Source of the DNA: Pistricoccus aurantiacus
GTDB lineage: Bacteria > Pseudomonadota > Gammaproteobacteria > Pseudomonadales > Halomonadaceae
DNA: 64,000 nucleotides
Assembly: GCF_007954585.1 (NCBI RefSeq)
Contig: NZ_CP042382.1
Location: forward strand, 1,488,001-1,552,000
Reading direction: 5' to 3'
The position numbers and the translations under genes are program-made. Of the stretch, positions 53,354-63,250 are shown piece after piece. The stretch's first letter is position 1. Each line of letters starts with the position of its first letter. Below the pieces are notes generated by a model. The model was given only the letters and a program-made list of their open reading frames with translations. It was not told where the DNA came from and did not search any database.

Positions 53354-54784
53354 ATGTTGCGCGGGTTGATTGTGTTACTGGGGTGGCTGGTGGCGTTTTC
53401 CGCGTCGAGCGCAGGCTTCGAGCGGTTGGGTACGCTGGCGGATCAGGGATTTCGCATCAGCGTCCAGGCGCGACTGCTGGATGACGGACAATTGCTGGGT
53501 TCGATCGAGCCCGACCGGCAGCTGACGCCTGCCTCGGTCACCAAGCTTTATACCGCCGCGGCGGTGCTGGATCGCTTCGGCCCCCAGCATCATTTCACCA
53601 CGCGGCTGGTCAGCGGCGGTCGCCTGGATGCCGAGGGCGTGCTGCAGGGGGATCTAGTGCTGGACGGCGGCGGCGATCCGGGGCTGGTGTCCGAGGACTT
53701 GTGGCGACTGGTTCAGCAACTGCGCGGGCGCGGCCTGAAACGCATCAACGGGCAACTGGTGATCAATCAGTGGCGCTTCGGGCCGGTGGAGTGTCTGACC
53801 CCGGACCGCTGCCGCGCCCGTTCCCGGGCGGATAACGCCTACAGCGCCCTGCTGTCTTCCGCGGGTGTCAATCACGGCAGCTGGTGCCTTCAGGTGCGTC
53901 CCGGCGCGCGGGCAGCGACCCCGGCGCTGGTCGACAGCTGCGCCAACGGCTCGCCCCTCGAGCGCATCGACAATCAGGTCAAGACGCTGCTCGCGGATGA
54001 GCCCAGCGATTTTCAGGCGGTGCGCCTGACGGACGATCAAGGGGATCGTCTCGTGGTGCAGGGACATATCGCCGCCAATGGCGGCAATCGCGAGCTATAC
54101 CGCGCCAGCGCGGACCCGGCGCACCAGACCGGCGTCACGCTGCTGTCACTGCTCGAGCAGGGGGGCATCGAGGTCGACCAGGGCATGGTCAGCAGCAGCC
54201 AGACGCCGGCGACCGGCGCCCGCACCCTGGCATCGGTACAGGGCAGGTCGATGCAGGCGCTGATACTCGATATGCTCAACTATTCCAACAACTTCATGGC
54301 AGACGTGCTGAGCCTGGATCTGGTGGAGTCGCCGCAGGCCTCGCTCTCCCAAGCGGGGCAGGCGCTGGAAGCTTTCGTCGCTGGCATTCCCGACCACGGC
54401 CCGGTGACCCTGCATAGCGGCAGCGGCCTGACCGCGGACAATCGCACCTCCGCCCAGGGCATTACCGCCCTGCTGGAGGCCATGTACCGGCGCCCGGCGC
54501 TGTTTCCGAGTCTGGTGGCCGGCATGCAGTCCCCGGCCAACGGCCCAATGACGTTCCTGCGCCGGGGCGGCGATGTCTTTCAGCATAACGTGATGGTCAA
54601 GACCGGCACCCTGAGCCAGCCGGTGGCGGTGCGTGCCATGGGCGGCTACTTGCGTACCCGGGAAGGGCGCTGGGGCGTGTTCGGAATGCTGGTGAACGGA
54701 ACGAACAAGACGCCTTATCTTTCCTGGAGCCGGGTGCTGGATCTGCTTTCAGCGGACCTGGAAGACATGATCGTGGCCAATTGA
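53354..54784 (+). CDS. dacB: D-alanyl-D-alanine carboxypeptidase/endopeptidase (PBP4)
   Basis: A 476-residue periplasmic peptidoglycan hydrolase of the S13 peptidase family. It has a signal peptide (to about residue 19), the active-site SxxK in PASVTKLYTAAAVL (about residue 62), the SxN motif YSNNFMADVL and the KTG motif VKTGTLSQP; the long insert between SxxK and SxN (about 240 residues) is typical of PBP4. It trims or cuts cross-linked peptides in the wall. Confidence 0.95.
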   Translation: MLRGLIVLLGWLVAFSASSAGFERLGTLADQGFRISVQARLLDDGQLLGSIEPDRQLTPASVTKLYTAAAVLDRFGPQHHFTTRLVSGGRLDAEGVLQGDLVLDGGGDPGLVSEDLWRLVQQLRGRGLKRINGQLVINQWRFGPVECLTPDRCRARSRADNAYSALLSSAGVNHGSWCLQVRPGARAATPALVDSCANGSPLERIDNQVKTLLADEPSDFQAVRLTDDQGDRLVVQGHIAANGGNRELYRASADPAHQTGVTLLSLLEQGGIEVDQGMVSSSQTPATGARTLASVQGRSMQALILDMLNYSNNFMADVLSLDLVESPQASLSQAGQALEAFVAGIPDHGPVTLHSGSGLTADNRTSAQGITALLEAMYRRPALFPSLVAGMQSPANGPMTFLRRGGDVFQHNVMVKTGTLSQPVAVRAMGGYLRTREGRWGVFGMLVNGTNKTPYLSWSRVLDLLSADLEDMIVAN

Positions 54785-54834
54785 GAACAAGGTGCCGAGT
54801 CGCCTTGCCGAGGTTTTAGAACAGGATATCCATC

Positions 54835-55206
54835 ATGAAGCCCCGACACACCGGCTGGCGCCACCTGGTCAATTCGACCCGCTATTCCTTCAAGGGGCTG
54901 GGTGCCGCCTATCGTCACGAAACAGCGTTCCGTCAGGAACTGGTGCTGTTCGCCGTGCTGCTGCCCCTGGCGTTTTGGCTCGGCCAGACCCCGGTGGAAT
55001 GGGCGCTACTATTGGGTAGCGCCCTGTTGATGCTGGTGGTGGAACTGCTAAACAGCGCCATCGAAAGCGTCGTCGACCGTATCGGTCCGGAGCATCACGA
55101 GCTTTCCGGGCAGGCCAAGGACCTGGGCTCCGCGGCGGTGATGCTGGCTCTGGTCATCCTGGGGGTGGTATGGGGGCTGCTGGCCTGGCAACGCTTTTTC
55201 GGCTAG
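54835..55206 (+). CDS. dgkA: Diacylglycerol kinase
   Basis: A 123-residue inner membrane enzyme with three helices that phosphorylates diacylglycerol to phosphatidate. The signature NSAIESVVDRIGPEHHELSG and the following AKDLGSAAVML are exact family features (Glu and Asp at the active site). It lies between dacB and glnE on the same strand, 50 and 70 bases from them. Confidence 0.97.
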   Translation: MKPRHTGWRHLVNSTRYSFKGLGAAYRHETAFRQELVLFAVLLPLAFWLGQTPVEWALLLGSALLMLVVELLNSAIESVVDRIGPEHHELSGQAKDLGSAAVMLALVILGVVWGLLAWQRFFG

Positions 55207-55276
55207 CAGGCGCCGGATTCTTGCCAAGCCAAGTGGAATCTTGTCAAGCTGAAACGTCCCGACTGAGGAAACGCGC

Positions 55277-58264
55277 ATGGGGTCTGTCGAAGATCTGCTC
55301 TCACCCACTGTTCTTCCCGACGCCCTGAGACCCGCTGTAGCGCGAGCCGAGGAGCGTCTGAGTGATGCGCTGACCCAGGCGGATCGGCTGGCGACCCAAC
55401 AGCAGCTCGATCCGCCCAGCAGGGGCTATCACGCGCTTTCCAGGGAGCGGCGGGAGCAGTTGACCCGAGTGCTGGGACTTTCCGAATTCGCTCTCGACAG
55501 CCTGGTTCGTTATCCCGCCTGGTTGATGCATCTGGACGCTAACGATGAGTTGGACACCGCCCCGGCGTCGGAAGTCCAGCGCCAATGGTTGGTGGAAGCG
55601 CTGGCCCAGGCGGAGCACGAGGCCGCCATGCAGTCGGCGCTGCGGCGCTTTCGCCGAGCGCGCCTGCTGGGCATCGTCTGGCGCGACATGACTCGTCCGG
55701 CGGGCACGGACATGTGGGCCACCGCCGCCGCCGTCGCGCGGCTGGCGGAAATCTGCCTTGAAGGGGCGCTCGGCTGGCTCGAGGCACATTTCGCCCCGCG
55801 CTGGGGATTGCCCGCCCCCCGGGCGGACGGCGGCACCCAGCGGCTGGTGGTGCTGGGCATGGGCAAGCTCGGCGCCGGGGAGCTCAATCTCTCCTCAGAT
55901 ATCGACCTGATCTTCGCCTTCCCGGAAAAGGGCACTACCGAAGGCGGCAAGCGAGAATTCGACCATCAGGAATACTTCACCAAGCTCGGCCAGAAGCTGA
56001 TCGCCGCCCTGGACGCGATCACCGCGGACGGCTTCGTCTTCCGTGTGGACATGCGCCTGCGGCCCCTGGGAGAAGGCGGCCCGCTGGTGGGCAGCTTCGC
56101 CATGCTGTCGAGCTACTATCAGGATCAGGGCCGGGAATGGGAGCGCTACGCCATGCTCAAGGCGCGGCCGGTAGCCGGGGATCTGGAGGCGGGGTTCGAG
56201 CTGCTGGCCAGCCTGCAGCCCTTTGTCTATCGCCGCTATCTGGATTTCGGCGCCATCGAATCCCTGCGGGAGATGAAGGCGTTGATCAATCGGGAGGTCA
56301 AGCGCCGGGGCATGAGCAGCAATATCAAGCTGGGGCCCGGCGGCATTCGCGAGGTGGAGTTCGTGGTGCAGGTATTCCAGCTGATTCGCGGCGGTCGCGA
56401 CACGGAGCTGCAGGTGACCTCCCTGCGCCAGGCGCTGACCCGGCTACCGGATCTGGACCTGCTGCCTCAAGCCGTGGTGGACGAACTGCTGCCGGACTAC
56501 GTGTTTCTGAGGGATCTCGAACACGCCCTGCAGGCGTTGGAGGATCGCCAGACTCAATCGCTGCCGGCGGACGATCAGGATCGGGCGCGGGTAGCGGAAT
56601 ATCTGAGGTTCCAGGACTGGCCAGCCCTGGTCGCCCGGCTGGAAGCGGCTCGCGAGCGGGTTCGTCGGCATTTCGACGCGGTGATCGCCGACCCAGAAGA
56701 GGATGCGGAAGAATCCAACGGCTCGAGCCGCGAGGAAATCGACGTGACTCTCGATGAACTGCGCGCCCTGTGGCGTCATGAGCTGGCCAAGGAGGAGGCG
56801 CTCGGCCTCTTGCGCGGCGCCGGCTTTCAGGAGCCGGAGACGACGCTGCGACGCATCAACGGCCTGCGTCAGTCGAAGTCCGTGCAGGGCATGCAGCGCA
56901 TCGGCTACGAGCGCCTGGATGCGCTGATGCCGCTGCTGCTCAACGCCCTGGGAGAAAACGATGCCCCGGACCGTGCCCTCGAGCGGCTGTTGCCGCTGAT
57001 CGAGGCGGTACTGCGGCGCACCGCCTACCTGGCGCTGCTGCGGGAAAATCCGGAGGCTCTGGGGCATTTGATCCGACTGTGCGCGGCGAGCCCCTGGATC
57101 GCCGAGCAGATCGCGCGCTACCCGATCCTGCTGGACGAGCTGCTCACTCCCAGCACCCTGTACGCGCCGGCGGACAAGCAGCGCCTGGCGGACGAACTGC
57201 GCCAGACCCTGGCGCGGCTGCCGGAAGATGACGAGGAAGCTCAGCTCGAGGCGCTGCGTATCTTCAAGCATGCCCAGGTACTGCACGTGGCCGCCTCGGA
57301 TATCGCCGGCGCCCGGCCCTTGATGAAGGTCAGCGACTATCTGACCTATATTGCCGAAGCCATGCTCGAACAGGTGCTGGCCATGGCCTGGAAGCACCTG
57401 GTGCGCAAGCACGGCTACCCCAAACGCCGGGAAGATGCCAGGAGCGACGCGGATTTCATCATCGTCGGCTATGGCAAGCTCGGCGGCATCGAGCTGGGCT
57501 ACGGCTCGGATCTGGATCTGGTGTTCATCCACGACGCGGCGACCCAGGGCACCACCGACGGCAAGCGGCCCATCGACAACGCGCTGTTCTTCACACGATT
57601 GGGCCAGCGCATTATTCATCTGCTGACCACCATGACCCAGGCCGGGGCGCTTTACGAGGTAGATATGCGCCTTAGACCTTCCGGCAATTCCGGCCTGCTG
57701 GTGACCACCTTCGACGCCTACGCGGACTATCAGCGCCAGCATGCCTGGACCTGGGAGCATCAGGCGCTAGTGCGTGCCCGGGCGGTAGCGGGGGATGACA
57801 CTTTGGCGAAGCGCTTCGAAGAACTCCGTCGCGAGATTCTCGCTCGCCGTCGCGATCCGGACCAGCTGCGTGAGGAAGTGGTCAAGATGCGCTACAAGAT
57901 GCGCGACCACCTCGGGAGTTCTCCCAAGGCCCGGGAAGCGGGACGCTTCGATCTCAAGCAGGACGCCGGCGGCATGGTGGATATCGAATTCCTTTGCCAG
58001 TATGCGGTGCTGGCGATGAGCCACGAGAATCCGGAGCTCTTGGCCTTTAGCGACAATATTCGTATTCTGGAGACCTTGGAGTCGACGGATCGTTTGCCGG
58101 GCGGGGACGCCGGGCGCCTACGGGATGCCTATCTGGCCTATCGCGACGCCACCCACCGGGCGGCGCTGACCAAGCAGCAGGATACGGGGAGCGAGGCGGA
58201 TTTCCGTGAGCATCGCCAGACGGTGACCGCCCTGTGGCAACGCCTGCTCGAACCGGACGCCTGA
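55277..58264 (+). CDS. glnE: Bifunctional glutamine synthetase adenylyltransferase/adenylyl-removing enzyme
   Basis: A 995-residue enzyme that controls glutamine synthetase by adding or removing AMP. Both nucleotidyltransferase domains are intact: the N-terminal GMGKLGAGELNLSSDIDL (about residues 194-211, adenylyl removal) and the C-terminal GYGKLGGIELGYGSDLDL (about residues 731-748, adenylylation), each with the GS..D.D metal motif. Length matches the family. It precedes ilvE on the same strand. Confidence 0.97.
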   Translation: MGSVEDLLSPTVLPDALRPAVARAEERLSDALTQADRLATQQQLDPPSRGYHALSRERREQLTRVLGLSEFALDSLVRYPAWLMHLDANDELDTAPASEVQRQWLVEALAQAEHEAAMQSALRRFRRARLLGIVWRDMTRPAGTDMWATAAAVARLAEICLEGALGWLEAHFAPRWGLPAPRADGGTQRLVVLGMGKLGAGELNLSSDIDLIFAFPEKGTTEGGKREFDHQEYFTKLGQKLIAALDAITADGFVFRVDMRLRPLGEGGPLVGSFAMLSSYYQDQGREWERYAMLKARPVAGDLEAGFELLASLQPFVYRRYLDFGAIESLREMKALINREVKRRGMSSNIKLGPGGIREVEFVVQVFQLIRGGRDTELQVTSLRQALTRLPDLDLLPQAVVDELLPDYVFLRDLEHALQALEDRQTQSLPADDQDRARVAEYLRFQDWPALVARLEAARERVRRHFDAVIADPEEDAEESNGSSREEIDVTLDELRALWRHELAKEEALGLLRGAGFQEPETTLRRINGLRQSKSVQGMQRIGYERLDALMPLLLNALGENDAPDRALERLLPLIEAVLRRTAYLALLRENPEALGHLIRLCAASPWIAEQIARYPILLDELLTPSTLYAPADKQRLADELRQTLARLPEDDEEAQLEALRIFKHAQVLHVAASDIAGARPLMKVSDYLTYIAEAMLEQVLAMAWKHLVRKHGYPKRREDARSDADFIIVGYGKLGGIELGYGSDLDLVFIHDAATQGTTDGKRPIDNALFFTRLGQRIIHLLTTMTQAGALYEVDMRLRPSGNSGLLVTTFDAYADYQRQHAWTWEHQALVRARAVAGDDTLAKRFEELRREILARRRDPDQLREEVVKMRYKMRDHLGSSPKAREAGRFDLKQDAGGMVDIEFLCQYAVLAMSHENPELLAFSDNIRILETLESTDRLPGGDAGRLRDAYLAYRDATHRAALTKQQDTGSEADFREHRQTVTALWQRLLEPDA

Positions 58265-58347
58265 CGGAATATCCTTGGTCGACCCCTTATCGCCGGCAGC
58301 ACCCGGCAGTTCACTCTTATCACACGTTCAAAACGAAGGACTTTCCT

Positions 58348-59271
58348 ATGTCGATGGATGACCGCGACGGTCTTATCTGGTTCGATGGCGAAATGGTTCC
58401 CTGGCGCGACGCCAGGGTCCACGTGCTGACCCACACCCTGCACTACGGCATGGGCTGTTTCGAGGGAGTGCGCGCCTACGCCACCGACCAGGGCACGGCG
58501 ATCTTTCGCCTCAGGGAACATACCAACCGTCTGTTCGATTCCGCCAAGATTCTGGGCATGGACATGCCCTTCAGCAAGGCGCAGATCAACGATGCCTGTC
58601 GTAGCGCGGTGCGGGAAAATAACCTCAAGGAAGCGTATCTGCGCCCGATGGTGTTCTTCGGCAGCGAAGGCATGGGGCTACGGGCAGATAACTTGAAAAC
58701 CCACGTGATCGTTGCCGCCTGGGAATGGCCTTCCTACATGGCGCCGGAAACTCGGGAACTGGGCATCAAGGTGCAGACATCTTCCTTTACTCGCCATCAC
58801 GTCAATATCGCCGTCACCAAGGCCAAGGCCAACGGCCAGTACATCAACTCGATGATGGCGCTGGCGGAAGCCCAGCGCGGCGGCTACGACGAGGCGCTGC
58901 TGCTCGATCCCCAAGGCTACGCGGCGGAAGGCTCCGGCGAGAACCTGTTCGTGGTCAAGGACAACGTCATCTACACGCCGGTGTTGACCTCCTGTCTGAA
59001 CGGCATCACCCGCAACACGGTGTTTCACATGGCCAGGCATCTCGGCTATGAGCTGCGGGAGAAGCTGATCACTCGAGACGAGATCTACATCGCCGACGAG
59101 GCCTTCTTCACCGGCACCGCCGCGGAAGTGCTGCCGATTCGCGAGCTCGATGGCCGTTCCATCGGCGAAGGACGTCGCGGCCCGATTACCGAGAAGGTCC
59201 AGTCGCTTTATTTCGACGTGGTGCGCGGCAAGCAGGTGTTGGATGCTGACTGGTTGACGCCTATCCTCTAG
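58348..59271 (+). CDS. ilvE: Branched-chain amino acid aminotransferase
   Basis: A 307-residue PLP enzyme of fold type IV that makes or degrades Leu, Ile and Val. Start at MSMDDRDGLIW (58348), seven bases after GAAGGA; the frame upstream belongs to the end of glnE. The PLP lysine lies in NIAVTKAKANGQY, and the substrate-binding segment is GYDEALLLDPQGYAAEGSGENLF. A strong terminator follows. Confidence 0.96.
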   Translation: MSMDDRDGLIWFDGEMVPWRDARVHVLTHTLHYGMGCFEGVRAYATDQGTAIFRLREHTNRLFDSAKILGMDMPFSKAQINDACRSAVRENNLKEAYLRPMVFFGSEGMGLRADNLKTHVIVAAWEWPSYMAPETRELGIKVQTSSFTRHHVNIAVTKAKANGQYINSMMALAEAQRGGYDEALLLDPQGYAAEGSGENLFVVKDNVIYTPVLTSCLNGITRNTVFHMARHLGYELREKLITRDEIYIADEAFFTGTAAEVLPIRELDGRSIGEGRRGPITEKVQSLYFDVVRGKQVLDADWLTPIL

Positions 59272-59283
59272 CAGGACGTGTTG

Positions 59284-59322
59284 ACACAAGCGCTCCAGAA
59301 TACTGGGGCGCTTGTGTTTTTA
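59284..59322 (+). terminator. rho-independent terminator after ilvE
   Basis: ACACAAGCGCTCCA-GAATAC-TGGGGCGCTTGTGT forms a 14-bp stem with one mismatch, followed by TTTTTA. Confidence 0.92.
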
Positions 59323-59350
59323 TCGGAATGCGGTTCTATCGAGAAATATC

Positions 59351-59800
59351 ATGCAAAACAAGGTGCTGGTGCTGCATGGCCCCAATCTCAATCTGCTGGG
59401 TACACGTCAGCCGGAGATTTACGGCGAGGAGGCTCTGGCGGATATCGATAACGCCCTGTACGAGAAGGCGGCGCTGGCGGGGATGGAGCTTCGTTGCCGC
59501 CAGAGCAATCATGAAGGCGAGCTGGTGGACGCCATCCAGGCGGCGCGGCTCGACGGCACCAATGCGATCATCATCAATCCGGCGGCCTACACCCACACCT
59601 CCGTGGCGATTCTCGATGCCCTGAACGCCTTCGACGGCCAGGTGATCGAGGTGCATCTTTCGAACGTGCACAAGCGCGAAGCGTTTCGTCATCATTCCTA
59701 CGTATCCTTGCGGGCGGACGGGGTGATCGCCGGGCTGGGCAGTCGCGGCTATCTGCTGGCCCTGGAGGCGCTGGCCAACCCAGGTAACCGGACGGATTGA
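59351..59800 (+). CDS. aroQ: 3-dehydroquinate dehydratase, type II
   Basis: A 149-residue shikimate-pathway enzyme. [17 protein letters not shown] near the N-terminus contains the catalytic Tyr, [16 protein letters not shown] holds the conserved loop, and [19 protein letters not shown] the substrate-binding site. The start at MQNKVLVL (59351) is chosen over an upstream ATG without support. It is of the dodecameric class II type by length and motifs. Confidence 0.96.
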   Translation: MQNKVLVLHGPNLNLLGTRQPEIYGEEALADIDNALYEKAALAGMELRCRQSNHEGELVDAIQAARLDGTNAIIINPAAYTHTSVAILDALNAFDGQVIEVHLSNVHKREAFRHHSYVSLRADGVIAGLGSRGYLLALEALANPGNRTD

Positions 59801-59877
59801 AATCACCGCAGGGGTCTGGTTTGGTTAGCGGTTAAGCAATAAGCTTGGTGACTAATTTGCCCGGAGGCGCCAGGTTC

Positions 59878-61317
59878 ATGTCGGTCACGCAACTGTTTGT
59901 CTCGCTGATGCTGCTTGCACTGATATTGCTGTTGAGCAATATCCTGGTGGTCAAGTTCGCCTGGCTGCGCAACTTCTTCATCCCAGGTTCCATCGTGGGT
60001 GGCGTCATCCTGCTGCTCCTGGGACCTTACGTGCTGGGCGTTTTCGTGAAGAGCCCTTTCGCCGACGGTGGCGGTCTATTCCCGAGCTACGTGCTGGATG
60101 CCTGGGCGGATCTGCCTGGCCTGCTGATCAATGTGGTGTTCGCGGCACTGTTCATCGGCAAGCCGATTCCCGGCATTCGCGATATCTGGTATCGGGCGGG
60201 GCCACAGGTGGTGGTGGGCCAGACCATGGCCTGGGGACAATACGTGCTGGGGCTGAGCCTGGCCATTCTGGTACTGGTGCCCATGTTAGACATGAATCCC
60301 ATCGTCGGAGCGCTGATCGAAATCGGTTTCGAGGGCGGCCACGGTACCGCCGCGGGCATGGCGGGCACCTTCAGCGATCTCGGCTTCGAGGCCGGGGCGG
60401 ACCTGGCCCTGGGCATGGCGACGATCGGTATCGTTTCCGGGGTGCTGGTGGGAACGTTGATGGTGAATATCGCCGCGCGGCGCGGTGTGATCAACCCGGG
60501 AGATACGACGAACTCCGCTCAGCGCGCCAAACAGGAAGGTCCGAGCGATGCTGAGCAAGAGGACTTTCACACCGAACTCGCTCAGGAGAAGGGCACCACG
60601 GATCCCCTGAGCCTGCACCTGGGGCTGGTGGGCGTCGCTATCCTGCTGGGGTGGCTGTTGTTGAGCGGTTTTCAGTGGCTGGAAAGCGTGACCTGGGCAC
60701 GCGACGGGGGCCTCGAGATCATGGCCCATGTACCGCTGTTTCCCCTCGCCATGATCGGCGGGGTGATGGTGCAGCTCTTGCTGGCTCGTTGCGGCTGGGA
60801 GCGGCACGTCTCACAGCGCCTGATGTCACGTATTTCCGGTACCGCGCTGGATTTCACCATTGTTTCCGCCCTGGCGACCCTCGCCCTGACTACCTTGGGC
60901 GATTATCTTCTGCCTTTCTTGATGCTGGCGGCCCTGGGCATTCTCTGGCCGGTACTGGTACTGGTGTTCCTCGCGCCCCGGGTAATGCCGGATCATTGGT
61001 TCGAGCGCGGTATCAGCGATCTCGGCCAGTCCATGGGGGTAACGGTCACCGGCTTGCTGCTGCTGCGCATGGCGGACCCCAAGAACGATTCCGGCGCCAT
61101 GGAAACCTTCGGCTACAAGCAGCTGCTGTTCGAGCCGGTGGTGGGGGGTGGCCTGTTCACCGCCGCGGCGCCTCCCTTGATCGCCCAGTTCGGCCCGGGG
61201 CCGGTACTGATCCTGACCGCCGGGGTGACCGTTGTCTGGATCGCTTTTGGTCTCTTGTATTTCGGACGCCGGGTGCCCGGACGCGGTCAAGGGCGCTGGT
61301 CGCCTAAACAAGCGTAG
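59878..61317 (+). CDS. Sodium/glutamate-type symporter (GltS/ESS family)
   Basis: A 479-residue membrane protein with about twelve helices in two inverted halves. The first half has LFIGKPIPGIRDIW and EGGHGTAAGMAGTFSDLG, a GGHG-type substrate loop, and the second half SDLGQSMGVTVTGLLLLRM. These are features of the ESS/GltS family. The central loop (about residues 210-245) is hydrophilic and acidic, longer than in E. coli GltS. Start at MSVTQLFVSL (59878) after CGGAGG. The likely substrate is glutamate or another dicarboxylate. Confidence 0.85.
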   Translation: MSVTQLFVSLMLLALILLLSNILVVKFAWLRNFFIPGSIVGGVILLLLGPYVLGVFVKSPFADGGGLFPSYVLDAWADLPGLLINVVFAALFIGKPIPGIRDIWYRAGPQVVVGQTMAWGQYVLGLSLAILVLVPMLDMNPIVGALIEIGFEGGHGTAAGMAGTFSDLGFEAGADLALGMATIGIVSGVLVGTLMVNIAARRGVINPGDTTNSAQRAKQEGPSDAEQEDFHTELAQEKGTTDPLSLHLGLVGVAILLGWLLLSGFQWLESVTWARDGGLEIMAHVPLFPLAMIGGVMVQLLLARCGWERHVSQRLMSRISGTALDFTIVSALATLALTTLGDYLLPFLMLAALGILWPVLVLVFLAPRVMPDHWFERGISDLGQSMGVTVTGLLLLRMADPKNDSGAMETFGYKQLLFEPVVGGGLFTAAAPPLIAQFGPGPVLILTAGVTVVWIAFGLLYFGRRVPGRGQGRWSPKQA

Positions 61318-61437
61318 CGCCGGAGGAAAAGGGTCTGGTCGCGAGGGATTCGTGATCTTGTGAGCCGCTTTTCTTGAGTTCTCGCATGGCGTAAGGTTCT
61401 GCCCTTCCGTGTCGAAAAAAAGAAATCTTCCGTCTTT

Positions 61438-62280
61438 ATGAAAGATCACGTTACCCCGTTTCAGATCGTCGTCCTGATGCTGTCCTTCTACGTCCTGGGC
61501 GCACTGGTGGCGGATGTCTTCTTCGAGCTTTCGCCGGAGATGTCCGAACTGCTAGGCTACCTGGACGTGGTGGTATGCTTCTTCTTCTTTCTCGATTTCT
61601 GCATTCGCTTTCGCGCCGCGCCGAACAAGTTGCGCTTCATGCGTTGGGGCTGGATCGACCTGCTGGCGAGCATACCCGCCGGGCTGTTCATGGCCGGACG
61701 TCTGGTGCGCGTCGTTCAGATCATTCGTCTGCTGCGGGCGCTCAAGTCCATGCAGATGATCTGGCGGCTGATGTTTCGCAACCGCGCGGAAGGGGTGTTC
61801 GCCTCCGTGGGCACCATGACCCTGCTGCTGGTGGCCTTTGGTTCCATGATCATGCTGCTGGTGGAAAGCCCCCATCCGGATAGCCCCATCGACAGCGCGG
61901 AAGAGGCTCTCTGGTGGGCGGTCGTTACCATTACCACCGTGGGCTACGGAGACTACTATCCGATCACTACCTTGGGGCGTGTCGTCGCCGTCTTGTTGAT
62001 GATCGGTGGGGTGGGGCTGTTCGGCAGCTTCGCCGCCTACATCAGTTCACTGTTCGTCGACGACCAGGGCGAGGAAGACGAGCGCCAGCATGAGGCGAGT
62101 CGCAGAATGATGCGCCACATGTTCAAGGAAATACATGAATTGCACGCGGAGGTGCGGGCATTGAGAGCGGAGTTGCGCGCCGGAAACGGCGCGAACTCGG
62201 AATCTGCTTTCAACAGGCCGAATGCCGACGTTTCGATACCGTCGGACGGAGGAACCGGAGAGGAGCCGTCGCGGTCTTGA
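61438..62280 (+). CDS. Voltage-gated-type potassium channel
   Basis: A 280-residue six-helix channel. The S4 sensor is AGRLVRVVQIIRLLRALKS (residues 86-104), with arginines every third residue; the selectivity filter is TVGYGD (residues 167-172) between S5 and S6. A charged, helical C-terminus (about residues 210-245) may form a tetramerisation coiled coil. It has no RCK domain. It would conduct K+ in the inner membrane. Confidence 0.92.
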   Translation: MKDHVTPFQIVVLMLSFYVLGALVADVFFELSPEMSELLGYLDVVVCFFFFLDFCIRFRAAPNKLRFMRWGWIDLLASIPAGLFMAGRLVRVVQIIRLLRALKSMQMIWRLMFRNRAEGVFASVGTMTLLLVAFGSMIMLLVESPHPDSPIDSAEEALWWAVVTITTVGYGDYYPITTLGRVVAVLLMIGGVGLFGSFAAYISSLFVDDQGEEDERQHEASRRMMRHMFKEIHELHAEVRALRAELRAGNGANSESAFNRPNADVSIPSDGGTGEEPSRS

Positions 62281-62313
62281 ACGTGCTCCACTGACGGTTT
62301 TTATTCCCGGGGA

Positions 62314-62649
62314 CTATTCCTTGACCTGGTAGTCGCCTTCCAGCACCTGCTGGGTGCCGCCAGGACGATGGTCCGCATAGAACCCCTCGTCAATGTCCGT
62401 TGCCTGATCCGCGCGCATCTGTTCCATACGCTTTTTCATCCGGCGTCGCACCAGGGGCAGCATCAGCCAGCCCACCAGCAGGAAGAAAAGCCCGATGACG
62501 GTGCCCAGGATCATCATCACGCCGAACAAAAGCCAGGTCATGACCAGTTTCGGGCCGCTCATGGCCGTTGACGGGCGCGCCCGGCGTGCCCGCTCCTGCC
62601 ATTGTCGCGCCGCCTGCCAGGCGGCGCTGTCGTTACGTCGTTCAGTCAT
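62314..62649 (-). CDS. Hypothetical membrane protein
   Basis: A 111-residue protein with two closely spaced hydrophobic segments (about residues 34-48 and 50-66), a basic stretch RRRMKKRMEQM after them and a charged C-terminus ending QQVLEGDYQVKE. Its start overlaps the preceding PepSY-type gene by eight bases, so it is probably translated with it. No family was recognised. Confidence 0.72.
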   Translation of the reverse strand: MTERRNDSAAWQAARQWQERARRARPSTAMSGPKLVMTWLLFGVMMILGTVIGLFFLLVGWLMLPLVRRRMKKRMEQMRADQATDIDEGFYADHRPGGTQQVLEGDYQVKE

Positions 62650-63115
62650 TCGTCACTCCGGTGACCGAGAAATCGCTGCTGTTCAGATAAATCTCGATTT
62701 CCTGGTTCTGGTCGTTGTAGCCCTCGATCTCGATACTGCCGCTGCTTTCGACCTCGAGTGACTCGAATCGTTGCAGTCCTTCGCCCATGGCGCTATCCAG
62801 GGCCTTGTTCACTTCGTCGAAGCTCAAACCCCAGTCGGGTATCTGGTCCTGGCGCTGCTCTTCCTTGATGGTGTCACCGCTGGCGATATTCATGTCGACC
62901 TCGAGTTTCCAGCCGTCCTCTCGCCAGCCTTCCAGTTCGAGTTCGTTGCCGTCGTCCACGGAAATTTCCTCGAAATGAGTGAAGCCGTATTGCTGGGCGC
63001 TATCCAGCAAGGAAGAAAGCTCGTCCTGGGTAAGGCCCTGGTCCGCCGCAAATGCAGTAGTGGCCAGGCCGAAGGAGGCGAGCAGAGCAGCGGTAGACAA
63101 TGTCGTCTTTTTCAT
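62642..63115 (-). CDS. Secreted PepSY-like protein with two tandem repeats
   Basis: A 157-residue protein with a signal peptide (to about residue 23, TTAFAA). Two similar halves follow: DSAQQYGFTHFEEISVDDGNELELEGW and DSAMGEGLQRFESLEVESSGSIEIEGY, each resembling a PepSY-type half domain, with strongly acidic composition. It probably acts in the periplasm, perhaps as an inhibitor or calcium-responsive modulator. It is divergent from a second PepSY-type gene at 63251 that precedes a response regulator. Confidence 0.78.
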   Translation of the reverse strand: MKKTTLSTAALLASFGLATTAFAADQGLTQDELSSLLDSAQQYGFTHFEEISVDDGNELELEGWREDGWKLEVDMNIASGDTIKEEQRQDQIPDWGLSFDEVNKALDSAMGEGLQRFESLEVESSGSIEIEGYNDQNQEIEIYLNSSDFSVTGVTND

Positions 63116-63250
63116 GAAACTTCTCCTGAAATTCCTTTTTGGATGGTTGCGAACCTTCGATTCGCATGTCCTTTGTACCCCCTGCTACCTTGCAGGAGGC
63201 TGAACTGCGCGTTCATGATGCGTTCATGTTCGCTCTGGCAAGCTTAGCCT

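Noticed and set aside
56444-57760. Minus-strand frame opposite glnE
   Set aside because: Shadow of the highly conserved GlnE sequence.
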